Origin: CAWGCE01 sp964480915
GTDB lineage: Bacteria; Planctomycetota; Planctomycetia; Pirellulales; Pirellulaceae
NCBI GenBank assembly: GCA_964480915.1
Contig: CAYZRS010000027.1
Location: 1-64,000, forward strand
Direction: 5' to 3'
DNA length: 64,000 nt
Position numbers and translations under genes: made by a program. This document shows positions 44,266-52,769 of the stretch, piece by piece (positions within the stretch are counted from its first letter, which is position 1; every line of letters starts with the position of its first letter). Below the pieces are notes generated by a model. That model was not told the DNA's origin and ran no database searches. It saw only the letters and a list, made by a program, of their open reading frames with translations.

Positions 44266-46227
44266 ATGAAGATTCGACTGGCGTTGCCGATCCTCATCGT
44301 ATTTGCAGCGATGGTATCGGCCGAGATCGCCTACGGCTCGTGCTGCTGCGGAGCTTCGAGCTTCCGGCTGTTCGGCCGCTGTGGTGCTTCGGCATGCGGT
44401 GGCGGAGGCGGCTGCGGTCTGTTCGGCCACGGCGGCAGAGGCTGTGGTGGCGGAGCTACCTTAGGCGGAGGAGTTGGTTTCGGCGGTGGCGCTGGCTACG
44501 CGATGGGCGGAGCAAGCTCTTGCGGCTGTGGCCAGCAGTGCTTTACCGTCATGTCCTCGCGTAAGCGGGTCATTTGCGAACAACAGCAAGAGACTCGTTA
44601 CCGAACCGTTTACGACACTGTGATGGAACCCAAAACCATCAACGTGACTCGTAATGTTCGCGAAACGCACATGCGACAAGTGCCTTACACGGTGTGCCGT
44701 CCTGTCAGGGAATGTCACACTCGTACCGTGAACTACACGGTCAATCGAACGGTTTGGGAAACCAAAACTCGCCAGATTCCGTACACGGTCTACCGCACTC
44801 AATGGGAAACCAAAGTTCGCGAGATTCCCTACACCGTTTACCGCACGCAATGGGAAACTCGTACGAAAGAAATTCCGTACACGGTTTACCGCACGCAAGT
44901 GGAAACTCGTACGAAAGAGATTCCTTACACGGTTTACAAGACGCATGTAGAGACTCGCACGAAAGAGATTCCTTACACGGTTTACCGCACGCATTGGGAA
45001 ACCAAGACCCGTGAGATTCCTTACACGGTCATGCGAACGCATTGGGAAACCAAAGTTCGCGAGATTCCCTACACGACTTACCGAACGGTCTGGGAAAACA
45101 AAACTCGCGAAGTTCCCTACACGGTCTACAACACGGTGCAAGAACAACGAACTCGAACGGTGAATTACACGGTTCGCGTCCCTGTCACCGAAATGAAGAC
45201 GATCACCGTGAACTCTGGCCAATGGCAAACGGTTTCCGAACAGAAGCCCGGCCCGACGATTCGCAAGGTCGTTCAATCGCCAGGTAGCTGGAGTTGGGAC
45301 CCTTGCCGATGCCGTTGCGTCTACAAGCCTGGCTGCTGCCGAACGGTATGCTGCCAAGGTCCACCTGTCACTTGCTGCAAACGAATCTGGGTTCCTTCTT
45401 GCTGCCAAAAGCAAGTTCCATGCACTCGTTACGTGTGTGAAACTCGCTGCAAGACGATCCCTTACACCGTCTGCCGAACCGTTCCTGAGTGCCGCACACG
45501 CACCGTCTGCTACAAGACGTGCCACACGGTACCTGAGCAACACGTTCGTACGTGCACTTACAAAGTGTGCCACCGAACGCCTGAGCAACGCGTTCGTACG
45601 TGCAGCTACAAAGTATGCCACCGAGTGCCAGAACAACGGGTTCGCACTTGCAGCTACAACGTTTGCCATCGAGTGCCGGAACAACGCGTTCGCACTTGCA
45701 CCTACAACGTTTGCCACCGAGTACCAGAGCAACGTGTTCGTACTTGCAGCTACAAAGTATGCCACCGAGTGCCAGAACAACGGGTTCGCACTTGCAGCTA
45801 CAAAGTATGCCACCGAGTGCCAGAACAACGGGTTCGTACTTGCAGCTACCGCGTATCGCATTGCGTTCCAGAGACCCGCACGCGAGAAATTCCGTACACG
45901 ACGACTCGCATCGAACGCGAAACCCGCGTCCGTAACGTCCCGTATACGGTTTGCCGTCCGGTTCAGGAACAACGCACGATCCAAGTGCCACGACGAGTAT
46001 CCCGCCAGGTGCCTTACACGGTCACCAAAACGGTTCCACGCGTCGTTTGTGAACCGTACCCAGTACGCGTTTGCGTTCCAATGCCTTGCGACCCTTGTGG
46101 TGGCATGGGCGGTGGAGCTGGCATGGTCAGCGACGGCGGAGCCATCATGGGCGACGCTGGAATGGGCGGAGGCATGATCGAATCGGCTCCTGCCGCAGGC
46201 GGTTCGTCCTGCGGTTGCGGAAGCTAG
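44266..46227 (+). CDS. Secreted YTV-repeat, Cys-rich wall-type protein
   Basis: 653 residues: signal peptide (LPILIVFAAMVSAEIAYG), a Gly/Cys-rich segment to about residue 90, then a first repeat array at about 105-320 with units such as IPYTVYRTQWETKTRE (period 16, ten or so copies), a Cys-dense centre (about 340-400, e.g. PGCCRTVCCQGPPVTCC), a second array at about 405-530 with units VRTCSYKVCHRVPEQR (period 16, about seven copies), a short return to IPYTTTRIERETRVRNVPYTV, and a Gly/Met/Ser tail ending SSCGCGS. The PYTV units are the 'YTV' type known from planctomycete wall-associated proteins. Many Cys suggest disulfide cross-linking. The ATG has AGGAG 8 bases upstream. Function is inferred. 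Confidence 0.88.
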   Translation: MKIRLALPILIVFAAMVSAEIAYGSCCCGASSFRLFGRCGASACGGGGGCGLFGHGGRGCGGGATLGGGVGFGGGAGYAMGGASSCGCGQQCFTVMSSRKRVICEQQQETRYRTVYDTVMEPKTINVTRNVRETHMRQVPYTVCRPVRECHTRTVNYTVNRTVWETKTRQIPYTVYRTQWETKVREIPYTVYRTQWETRTKEIPYTVYRTQVETRTKEIPYTVYKTHVETRTKEIPYTVYRTHWETKTREIPYTVMRTHWETKVREIPYTTYRTVWENKTREVPYTVYNTVQEQRTRTVNYTVRVPVTEMKTITVNSGQWQTVSEQKPGPTIRKVVQSPGSWSWDPCRCRCVYKPGCCRTVCCQGPPVTCCKRIWVPSCCQKQVPCTRYVCETRCKTIPYTVCRTVPECRTRTVCYKTCHTVPEQHVRTCTYKVCHRTPEQRVRTCSYKVCHRVPEQRVRTCSYNVCHRVPEQRVRTCTYNVCHRVPEQRVRTCSYKVCHRVPEQRVRTCSYKVCHRVPEQRVRTCSYRVSHCVPETRTREIPYTTTRIERETRVRNVPYTVCRPVQEQRTIQVPRRVSRQVPYTVTKTVPRVVCEPYPVRVCVPMPCDPCGGMGGGAGMVSDGGAIMGDAGMGGGMIESAPAAGGSSCGCGS

Positions 46228-46233
46228 TTCGCA

Positions 46234-46387
46234 TCCTTGGCAGAGATTTCATCACGGCGGCTCGCCCTGCGAGCCCCCGGTTTTAGTTGAGCCCCTGCCT
46301 GACCCAGTTAGGGCAAAAAACCCGCCGCCAAACGGNNNNNNNNNNGTACGCTTTTTCCAATCCTTGGCAGTTATTCAAACACGGCGG
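46234..46387 (+). repeat. Imperfect direct repeat flanking an assembly gap (N-run at 46336-46345)
   Basis: TCCTTGGCAG...CACGGCGG occurs at 46234-46260 and 46361-46387, each 27 bases, with about 22 identical positions. Between them lies a run of ten N (46336-46345), which marks a gap of unknown length. Hairpins follow each copy. The repeats suggest an assembly that failed to resolve a tandem array of terminator-like units. Confidence 0.7.
46259..46275 (+). terminator. Hairpin just after the YTV-repeat gene
   Basis: GGCTCGC-CCT-GCGAGCC forms a 7-bp stem followed by CCCGGTTTTAG. It starts 32 bases after the YTV stop. The U-tract is short and interrupted, so it may work together with the second hairpin at 46382-46411. 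Confidence 0.6.
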
Positions 46388-46411
46388 CGCCCCGGGCGAG
46401 CCGCCGTTTTT
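46382..46411 (+). terminator. Rho-independent-type terminator beyond the gap
   Basis: CGGCGGC ... GCCGCCG with a GC-rich 11-base loop, followed by TTTTT. It lies in the second copy of the repeat, about 155 bases past the YTV gene as assembled. Confidence 0.7.
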
Positions 46412-46489
46412 CGTTGCGCAGATGTGTCAGCCTGTGGGGGCAACAACGCGGCCGCGATCCGGCCTGCGAAATTTTCGCGGGAGAAAGTT

Positions 46490-47350
46490 CTAGCTCTTGA
46501 GCACCGCGTACATATTGTCGCTAGTAGGAAAACGATCTGTCAGCCGCTGCGACTGCATTTCAAATCCGGCCTCTTCAGCGACACGGCGGAGTGTCGCCGG
46601 CGTAAAGTAATTCACGTGATCGGGAAATCGGAATCCGCACCAACGCGATCCCCGCACACGACGATTGAAGCACCCGAAATTTGGCACCTTGATGACGACC
46701 ATCCCGTCCGGTTTGAGAATCGCGCGAGTCCGCTTCAAAACTTCCAAAGGTTGCGATTCGTGTTCCAGATAGCAGTTCATGAACGCGATATCAAACGTGC
46801 CTGCGGCAAATCGCGGCAATGCGTTGATTGCTGTCTCTCCAAGCACTCGACCACCCAGCGTTTCCAAGACGCGATTCGACTTCTTTGCCAACTCGGGTGA
46901 AATCTCGATACCCGAAGGTACCACCTCAATTCCAACCTCTTTCATCTTGCGGCAAAATTTGACGATCCGGTGTCCGTGCCCGGAACCGACATCCAGCACC
47001 GAAATCTGCCGCCTGCCCAAAACGTGCGGCAAAGTGAGCGAAAACATCTTGTCACGATGGCGGAATAGAACGGCCTTTGTGCGGCTGAGAAAACTCGAAA
47101 CACGGGAAATGGCCGGCTCTTGATTGCGCCGCTTCGCCTTTTCGCTAACGAATGTCTTCTGCCACGCAAACTCGCTTGCGACTTCTTCGTACTCCGGAGG
47201 GTCCAGCAAATAGACCAGGCCCGTCTCCTGGCACTCGACCAATTGCCACGATTGGGTCGAGTAACCGCTGCGACGGATCGTGGTGGCTCGACCTAAAATG
47301 GGGCAAATCGGCCCAGGAGTCGTTTCAGTTTCCAAATTCAATTTGCTCAT
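46490..47350 (-). CDS. Class I SAM-dependent methyltransferase
   Basis: 286 residues. After an N-terminal ~90-residue region (QETGLVYLLDPPEYEE) a class I methyltransferase fold follows: motif I VLDVGSGHGHRIVKF near residue 123, PSGIEISPELAKKSNRVLE near 150, the acidic strand AGTFDIAFMNCYLEHESQP near 185, LKRTRAILKPDGMVVIKVPNF near 210 and a C-terminal DHVNYFTPATLRRVAEEAGFEM near 245. This looks like the Methyltransf_23 type, often acting on sugars or small metabolites. The ATG at 47350 is preferred over the open frame to 47503, which would add residues without family features. The substrate cannot be told. It is convergent with the YTV gene. Confidence 0.82.
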   Translation of the reverse strand: MSKLNLETETTPGPICPILGRATTIRRSGYSTQSWQLVECQETGLVYLLDPPEYEEVASEFAWQKTFVSEKAKRRNQEPAISRVSSFLSRTKAVLFRHRDKMFSLTLPHVLGRRQISVLDVGSGHGHRIVKFCRKMKEVGIEVVPSGIEISPELAKKSNRVLETLGGRVLGETAINALPRFAAGTFDIAFMNCYLEHESQPLEVLKRTRAILKPDGMVVIKVPNFGCFNRRVRGSRWCGFRFPDHVNYFTPATLRRVAEEAGFEMQSQRLTDRFPTSDNMYAVLKS

Positions 47351-47515
47351 CCCATCAGCACACGAATTGCCGCTTTCCAGTTTGCGACCGGCAGAACTGT
47401 ACTGAGATCGCCACGATAGAGCCAGACATGGATTCCACGAGCCAGCTATCAAGAATTCCTCGCCCGAAAAAGGCAGGAATCCCCGTGGGGAAATAATGTT
47501 CAATCCCGGGGTTTC

Positions 47516-47544
47516 TTGACGGTTTTAGGGCTCATTGCTACGAT
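47516..47544 (+). promoter_or_regulatory. Sigma-70 promoter for pyruvate phosphate dikinase
   Basis: TTGACG at 47516-47521 and TACGAT at 47539-47544 with a 17-base spacer. It lies about 180 bases before the ppdK start codon, leaving a leader of about 170 bases. It is one of the best sigma-70 matches seen in the window. Confidence 0.65.
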
Positions 47545-47721
47545 GCTCGATTCCACTCCCGAGGAATCCTCAGTCGGTCAGTGGATGACCGATTCCCCCA
47601 CATAGGTCCCGATGGGCGGTATCTATCAGGCGGGACCTCTTTCGCACCGCTGCGAACAAACGAAACACAATCGCTGACACGGATATAGAGTCCGCACACG
47701 ACTTCAAGAAGGATGAGCTAG

Positions 47722-50484
47722 ATGGCAAAAAAGGCTGCGAAGAATACAAAGAAATATGTCTACTTTTACGGCGGCGGTCGCAAGATGACCGACGGCGATG
47801 CCACGATGCGAAGCGTCTTGGGCGGTAAAGGAGCCAACCTGGCCGAAATGGCAAATGCCGGCGTACCGGTTCCTCCTGGTTTCACGATTTCAACCGAAGC
47901 CTGTGCCGTTTACGCAGACAAGGGTTCGTACCCCAAAGCGATGATGCAGCAGGTCAAACTAGAATTGGCCAAGCTCGAGAAACTCGAAGGCAAGAAGCTG
48001 GGCGATAGCAAAGACCCGCTGCTCGTATCCGTGCGCTCGGGTGCCGCTCAATCCATGCCCGGCATGATGGACACCGTGCTCAATCTGGGGATGAACGACA
48101 AGTCGGTACTCGGCTTCATCAACATGACCGACAACCCGCGTGCCGGTTGGGACTGCTATCGACGCTTTATCGATATGTTTGGCGATGTCGTCATGGGGCC
48201 AAGTTCAGGTCTGAACCATGAACACTTCGAGCACGCCCTGTCTGCGATCAAGAAGAAGTACAAGGCGAAGCAAGACACCGACCTCACGCCTGAGCAGTTG
48301 GAAGAGTTGGTTGGCGAATACAAAAAAATCTACAAGAAACACGTCGGTGAACCTTTCCCGCAGAACCCGATGAAGCAGCTCGAATACGCGATCAACGCCG
48401 TATTCGATTCCTGGCAAACCGATCGTGCTGTTAAGTATCGCATCCTGAATAAGATCACCGGACTGATTGGAACTGCGGTTAACGTCCAAACGATGGTCTT
48501 TGGCAACATGGGCGACGACAGTGCCACGGGCGTGGCGTTCACTCGCGATGGCTCGACCGGTGAAGCCAAGCCGATGGGCGAGTACCTCGTCAACGCGCAA
48601 GGAGAAGACGTCGTCGCTGGAATTCGGACTCCGAAGAACCTTGACGACATCACGGAAGAGTCAGACAAGGGCTTGGTCAAAGCGGGCAAAGAACTGCTCA
48701 AAACGATGGCCATGTTGGAGAAGCACTACAAGTATCCGCAGGACGTGGAATTCACGATCCAGCAGGGCAAGCTGTACATGCTGCAGACTCGTAATGCGAA
48801 ACGAGTCGGCATCGCGGGTGTCCGCTGGGCGGTTGAAATGGCCACGGGGAAAGACGTCATCACGGGAGCCAAACAGCCCAAGTTGCTGACGGCAAAGACG
48901 GCGCTGCAGACAGTGACCGGCAGCGACCTGGAACAATTGCTGTTCCCAATCTTCAATGCGACCGAAGAGGCCAAGAAGAAACCATTCTGCACCGGCTTGC
49001 CGGCCGGACCTGGCGCCGCGTTCGGTGCGATCGTGCTGAATCCGGACAAGGCGGAAGCGATCAAGAAGAAAGACCCCAAAGCGAAACTGATCCTCGTCCG
49101 ACACGAAACGTCGCCGGAAGACGTGGGTGGCATGGGTGCGGCGGAAGGCATCCTCACCAGCACCGGCGGCATGACCTCACACGCGGCAGTTGTAGCCCGT
49201 GGTTGGGGTAAGTGCTGCATCTGCGGTGCGGGTGACCTGAAGATCGATTACGCAAAAGGCACGATCTCGGCTGGTGGCAAGACATACAAAGAGGGCCAGG
49301 TCATTTCCCTGAATGGCTCGACCGGGAAAGTCTACGATGGCGAAATCCCGTCGGAGTCCTCTCCCGTGGTCGCGGCGCTCGTCGAAGGAAACAAGAAGGC
49401 CCAGAAACACTGGATCTTCAAGATGTACGAAACGGTTTCCGCTTGGTCGGATCAATTCCGTAAAATCAACGTTCGCACGAACGCCGACTCCCCGGAAGAT
49501 TCCAAAGTCGCTCGCGCCTTCGGCGCCGAAGGCATTGGTCTTTGCCGCACGGAACACATGTTCTTCGAAGGGGACCGCATCACCGATGTCCGTCGCTTCA
49601 TCTTGGCTGACACCGAGAAAGACCGAAATGCGGCCATCAAGAAATTGCTGCCTCATCAGCGCAAGGACTTTGAAGGCATCTTTAAGGCAATGAACGGCAA
49701 CCCGGTAACGATCCGCTTGCTTGACCCGCCGCTTCACGAGTTCTTGCCTCACAGCGAAGCAGACATGAAGAAGATGGCTAAAGAGATGAACGTGCCGCTG
49801 GCGAAAGTCAAAGAACGCGTTGCCGAACTGCACGAATTCAATCCGATGCTCGGGCATCGCGGCTGTCGTTTGAGCATCACGTTCCCAGTGCTCTGCGAAA
49901 TGCAAACACAGGCGATTATCGAAGCGGCCGTCAAGGTTGCGAAGAAAGGCGTCAAGGTATCGCCGGAGATCATGATTCCATTGATCGGTACCAAGGCCGA
50001 GTTGGATTGCTTGGAGAAGATTGTTCGCCGAGTTGCCGACGCGATCATCGCCAAGGACAAATCCAAGGTGAAATACATGGTCGGCACGATGATTGAAATC
50101 CCTCGGGCCGCGTTGACCGCTGACAAAGTCGCAGAAACGGCCGAGTTCTTTAGCTTTGGCACGAACGACTTGACGCAAATGACGTTCGGTTACAGCCGTG
50201 ACGACATCGGGACCTTCTTGCCAGACTACCTGGATCAAAAAATCCTCGAAGTCGATCCGTTCCAACAGATCGACGAATCGGGAGTTGGCCAATTGGTCGA
50301 GTACGCGGTGGCGAACGGCCGTAAAACGCGACCGGGCCTGAAATGCGGCATCTGTGGCGAACACGGCGGCGAACCGAATTCGGTGAAGTTCTGCGTACGC
50401 ACCGGACTCGATTACGTGAGCTGTTCGCCCTACCGAGTCCCCATCGCTCGCTTGGCTGCAGCCCAAGCGGCGTTGGAAGCGTAA
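47722..50484 (+). CDS. ppdK: Pyruvate, phosphate dikinase
   Basis: Interconverts pyruvate, ATP and Pi with phosphoenolpyruvate, AMP and PPi. The 920-residue protein has the N-terminal nucleotide-binding part (GGKGANLAEMANAGVPVPPGFTIS near 33, VRSGAAQSMPGMMDTVLNLG near 100), the phospho-His swivelling domain with GGMTSHAAVVARGWGKCCI near residue 487, and the PEP/pyruvate TIM-barrel with RTEHMFFEGDRI near 610, RLLDPPLHEFLPHS near 670, NPMLGHRGCRLSI near 710 and the catalytic Cys in KCGICGEHGG near 875. It is slightly longer than the usual ~880. The start has a GAAGGA box. A promoter lies at 47516-47544 and a strong hairpin at 50523-50549. Confidence 0.97.
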   Translation: MAKKAAKNTKKYVYFYGGGRKMTDGDATMRSVLGGKGANLAEMANAGVPVPPGFTISTEACAVYADKGSYPKAMMQQVKLELAKLEKLEGKKLGDSKDPLLVSVRSGAAQSMPGMMDTVLNLGMNDKSVLGFINMTDNPRAGWDCYRRFIDMFGDVVMGPSSGLNHEHFEHALSAIKKKYKAKQDTDLTPEQLEELVGEYKKIYKKHVGEPFPQNPMKQLEYAINAVFDSWQTDRAVKYRILNKITGLIGTAVNVQTMVFGNMGDDSATGVAFTRDGSTGEAKPMGEYLVNAQGEDVVAGIRTPKNLDDITEESDKGLVKAGKELLKTMAMLEKHYKYPQDVEFTIQQGKLYMLQTRNAKRVGIAGVRWAVEMATGKDVITGAKQPKLLTAKTALQTVTGSDLEQLLFPIFNATEEAKKKPFCTGLPAGPGAAFGAIVLNPDKAEAIKKKDPKAKLILVRHETSPEDVGGMGAAEGILTSTGGMTSHAAVVARGWGKCCICGAGDLKIDYAKGTISAGGKTYKEGQVISLNGSTGKVYDGEIPSESSPVVAALVEGNKKAQKHWIFKMYETVSAWSDQFRKINVRTNADSPEDSKVARAFGAEGIGLCRTEHMFFEGDRITDVRRFILADTEKDRNAAIKKLLPHQRKDFEGIFKAMNGNPVTIRLLDPPLHEFLPHSEADMKKMAKEMNVPLAKVKERVAELHEFNPMLGHRGCRLSITFPVLCEMQTQAIIEAAVKVAKKGVKVSPEIMIPLIGTKAELDCLEKIVRRVADAIIAKDKSKVKYMVGTMIEIPRAALTADKVAETAEFFSFGTNDLTQMTFGYSRDDIGTFLPDYLDQKILEVDPFQQIDESGVGQLVEYAVANGRKTRPGLKCGICGEHGGEPNSVKFCVRTGLDYVSCSPYRVPIARLAAAQAALEA

Positions 50485-50522
50485 GCGCCGACGCTGACGG
50501 TTGGTAAGATACGATCTAGAAT

Positions 50523-50549
50523 GTGAGCGGGCTCGAAGAGCCCGCTCAC
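50523..50549 (+). terminator. Strong 12-bp hairpin after ppdK
   Basis: GTGAGCGGGCTC-GAA-GAGCCCGCTCAC is a perfect 12-bp stem with a 3-base loop, about 40 bases past the ppdK stop and 60 bases before the small TPR gene. Only a weak T-run follows (CTGTTTCC), so it may stabilise the 3' end rather than terminate alone. Confidence 0.65.
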
Positions 50550-50610
50550 CTGTTTCCAGGTGGCCCATCCAAGGGCCCATTAGCCATACTCACCACGCGA
50601 GTCCTTACGC

Positions 50611-50949
50611 ATGTCCGCAAACGAACTCTACAAGAAAGCCGACGCCCTGAAGGACGACGGCAAGTACGTCGAAGCGATCGAAACGCTCCACGAAATTTTG
50701 GCCACGGAAGAGACTCATGTTCTCTCTCACTTGGCTCTGGCTGTTCTCTACGGCAAAGTCAACAAGCACGACAAAGCAGTCGAGCACGGCGAGAAAGCTT
50801 GCGAAGTCGATCCCAGCGATCCGTTCAACTTCACCGCGATGAGCGTTACCTACCAACGTGCGTGGCAGGGAACACAGCAGCAGGAATTCATCCAAAAAGC
50901 AGAAGACGCGATGGCTCAGGCTCACGCATTGGAAGCTCAAGCAGGATAA
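50611..50949 (+). CDS. Small TPR protein
   Basis: 112 residues forming about three TPR-like helical pairs: ANELYKKADALKDDGKYVEAIETLHEILATEE, THVLSHLALAVLYGKVNKHDKAVEHGEKACEVDPSD and PFNFTAMSVTYQRAWQGTQQQEFIQKAEDAMAQAHALEAQ. No signal peptide or membrane segment, so it should be cytosolic and act in protein contacts. It follows ppdK by about 126 bases beyond a strong hairpin and converges with the cysteine desulfurase gene. The partner is unknown. The initiating ATG at 50611 is the family-like start. Confidence 0.82.
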   Translation: MSANELYKKADALKDDGKYVEAIETLHEILATEETHVLSHLALAVLYGKVNKHDKAVEHGEKACEVDPSDPFNFTAMSVTYQRAWQGTQQQEFIQKAEDAMAQAHALEAQAG

Positions 50950-51003
50950 GTCAGGGCCCGATCGGACGAGGCACCGATCGAACCAGGTGCTGCGATGATT
51001 CGT

Positions 51004-52146
51004 TTAACGAAGCGATTCCCAGGCGCCTAGAATAAGCGAAGCGGCGCGGTCGATTTCGTCAAGCGAAGTCGGCCAGCCGACGCTGAATCGGATCGTCCCT
51101 CGGGCCTCGTCGGCGGTAACGCCCATCGCTGCCAGCGTCCCCGAAACGGCGTCGCTTCCACTGTGGCAAGCGGCACCGGTCGATGCCAAGACCTCCGGGA
51201 CACGGGCCAGCAAGTCGCGCGAGGAGACCCCAAGCAGGTTGACGCTGAGCGTATTGGGCAAGCGTTCGACAGCCCCAGCATTGACTTGCAGCCGATCACC
51301 GATCTCGGCCGCTAGTTGCTCTTGCAGCGAATCTCGCAGGGTTCGTAGGCGGTTATTGGCCGCTTCATCTCTGCGTCCCGTTAAGTTGGCCGCTTTGCCG
51401 AGCCCAACAATATAAGGCACGTTTTCTGTGCCGGCTCGCAAACCCCATTCATGATCAGCGCCATGCACAAGCGGTTCTAATGCCGTGCCGCGACGCACGT
51501 AGAGAGCTCCGCTGCCCTTGGGCGCGTATGTTTTGTGGCCCACGATCGTTAGGAGGTCGACATTCAACTCGTCGACATCGGCCGGTATTTTTCCGACGCT
51601 TTGGGCCGCATCAGTGTGAAACGTGATCCCACGCCGACGGCAGAGGGAGCCAATCTGTGCGACCGGTTGCACTGCCCCCGTTTCGTTGTTCGCGTGCATC
51701 ACGCTGACGAGCGCCGTATCTTCTCGCAACGCCTCTTCCATCGCTGCGACCGAGACGACGCCGTGTTGATCACAAGGGACAATGCTCGACTCAAAGCCGT
51801 TTTTGGCGAGGTACGAAATGGGGCAGGTGACCGCTGGGTGCTCGATCGCTGTTGTGACCAAGTGCCGCTTGCCCTGCTCTTTCGCTAAGCGAGCCACCCC
51901 CTTAATCGCCAGGTTGTTGCTTTCGCTGCCCCCCGACGTAAAGACGATTTCGTCAGATTCGGCGCCGATCAGCTTCGCAACTTGATCGCGCGCGTCCTCG
52001 ATGGCGTGGTGACAGGCTCGCCCCAAGGCGTGATCGCTGCTTGGATTGCCGTAGTGCTTCGTGAGAAACGGCAGGATCGCGTCAGAGACGCTAGGCGCGA
52101 CGGGCGTCGTCGCGTTGTAGTCGAGATAGATTTGCCCGGAAGCCAT
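51004..52146 (-). CDS. Cysteine desulfurase (NifS/IscS family)
   Basis: PLP enzyme of 380 residues that takes sulfur from cysteine for Fe-S clusters or thio-modification. Motifs: IYLDYNATTPVAP at the start, GNPSSDHALGRACHHAIEDARDQVA near 35-60, FTSGGSESNNLAIKG near 70, HANNETGAVQPV near 150, HTDAAQSVGKIPAD near 175-190, the Schiff-base Lys in IVGHKTYAPKGSGALYVRRG near 200, and the catalytic Cys in STGAACHSGSD near 320. The frame is open to 52209, but the ATG at 52146 matches the family start. No other Fe-S genes are near, so the partner pathway is open. It could also serve tRNA thiolation. Confidence 0.92.
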   Translation of the reverse strand: MASGQIYLDYNATTPVAPSVSDAILPFLTKHYGNPSSDHALGRACHHAIEDARDQVAKLIGAESDEIVFTSGGSESNNLAIKGVARLAKEQGKRHLVTTAIEHPAVTCPISYLAKNGFESSIVPCDQHGVVSVAAMEEALREDTALVSVMHANNETGAVQPVAQIGSLCRRRGITFHTDAAQSVGKIPADVDELNVDLLTIVGHKTYAPKGSGALYVRRGTALEPLVHGADHEWGLRAGTENVPYIVGLGKAANLTGRRDEAANNRLRTLRDSLQEQLAAEIGDRLQVNAGAVERLPNTLSVNLLGVSSRDLLARVPEVLASTGAACHSGSDAVSGTLAAMGVTADEARGTIRFSVGWPTSLDEIDRAASLILGAWESLR

Positions 52147-52248
52147 GCGTGGTTTTCCACTAAACAGATTGCCAACATGCAAAAAACAATGGATGGCCCA
52201 GTCGGCCATCCACGGTGAAATGTATTCTATGCAGCCGCGCTTAAACAG

Positions 52249-52608
52249 CTACGCTTTTTGAGGTGCGGCTGCCGCAGCGGGCGGCGACGGGGGCGCTTTG
52301 GCGACCGGCCTGGCAGTCGATGGCGCACTGGGACGAGCCGCTTGCAGCGAAGGAGCAAATCCCGTATCGAAAAACGGCTGATTGTTGACCGGTTCCGTGA
52401 TTTTCACCGATTTGATCTCGCTGTAAGGGAGGATCACTTTGCGTCCTCCCATCGAGTCGGGCGCTTGCCGCTCGAACATGACGACCGTCTCGGCCATCAA
52501 AAATTCAACGAAGACGATCTGCTCTTCGGAGGTCACGACCACGCCCTTCCGCTCCAGCCCAGTGGGCCATTTTGTAAGGAATGGTTTCCAAACTTGTGCC
52601 AAGTCCAT
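52249..52608 (-). CDS. Small hypothetical protein with Pro/Ala-rich tail
   Basis: 119 residues. The first ~80 (VWKPFLTKWPTGLERKGVVVTSEEQIVFVEFLMAETVVMFERQAPD) look like a small beta-rich domain with an alternating pattern, and the rest is Pro/Ala-rich (TARPVAKAPPSPPAAAAAPQKA). No signal peptide. The ATG at 52608 has a GGAG box 7 bases upstream. I do not recognise the family. It lies 102 bases upstream of the cysteine desulfurase start and 161 bases after the giant TPR gene, on the same strand. Confidence 0.65.
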   Translation of the reverse strand: MDLAQVWKPFLTKWPTGLERKGVVVTSEEQIVFVEFLMAETVVMFERQAPDSMGGRKVILPYSEIKSVKITEPVNNQPFFDTGFAPSLQAARPSAPSTARPVAKAPPSPPAAAAAPQKA

Positions 52609-52769
52609 AAGGCAAACTCCGGTCGGTGCGATTGGGATTCAGCACGGAGCTTACGGACTTCAGCGAAAACAGAGAAGAGTAATGTCGTAACGCCAGCGAT
52701 CCTGTCTCGCGGCCTGGATCAGTCCGCTCAAGGCGTTGCAAGGTCGCGGTTGGAAACGCGGCAAAAGGG

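Noticed and set aside
44750..45860. CRISPR-like appearance of 48-base periodic repeats
   Set aside because: The repeats are in frame, code for the 16-residue protein units and have no spacers of independent sequence.
44461..45984. A 507-residue open frame antisense to the YTV-repeat gene
   Set aside because: It is produced by the repetitive composition of the YTV gene read backwards; it has no ribosome binding site, no family features and no signal peptide.
46287..46493. A short open frame running across the N-run
   Set aside because: It reads through unknown bases (four undefined residues) and has no support.
49177..50580. A 467-residue open frame antisense to ppdK
   Set aside because: It mirrors the codon structure of ppdK, which is certain, and has no recognised motif.
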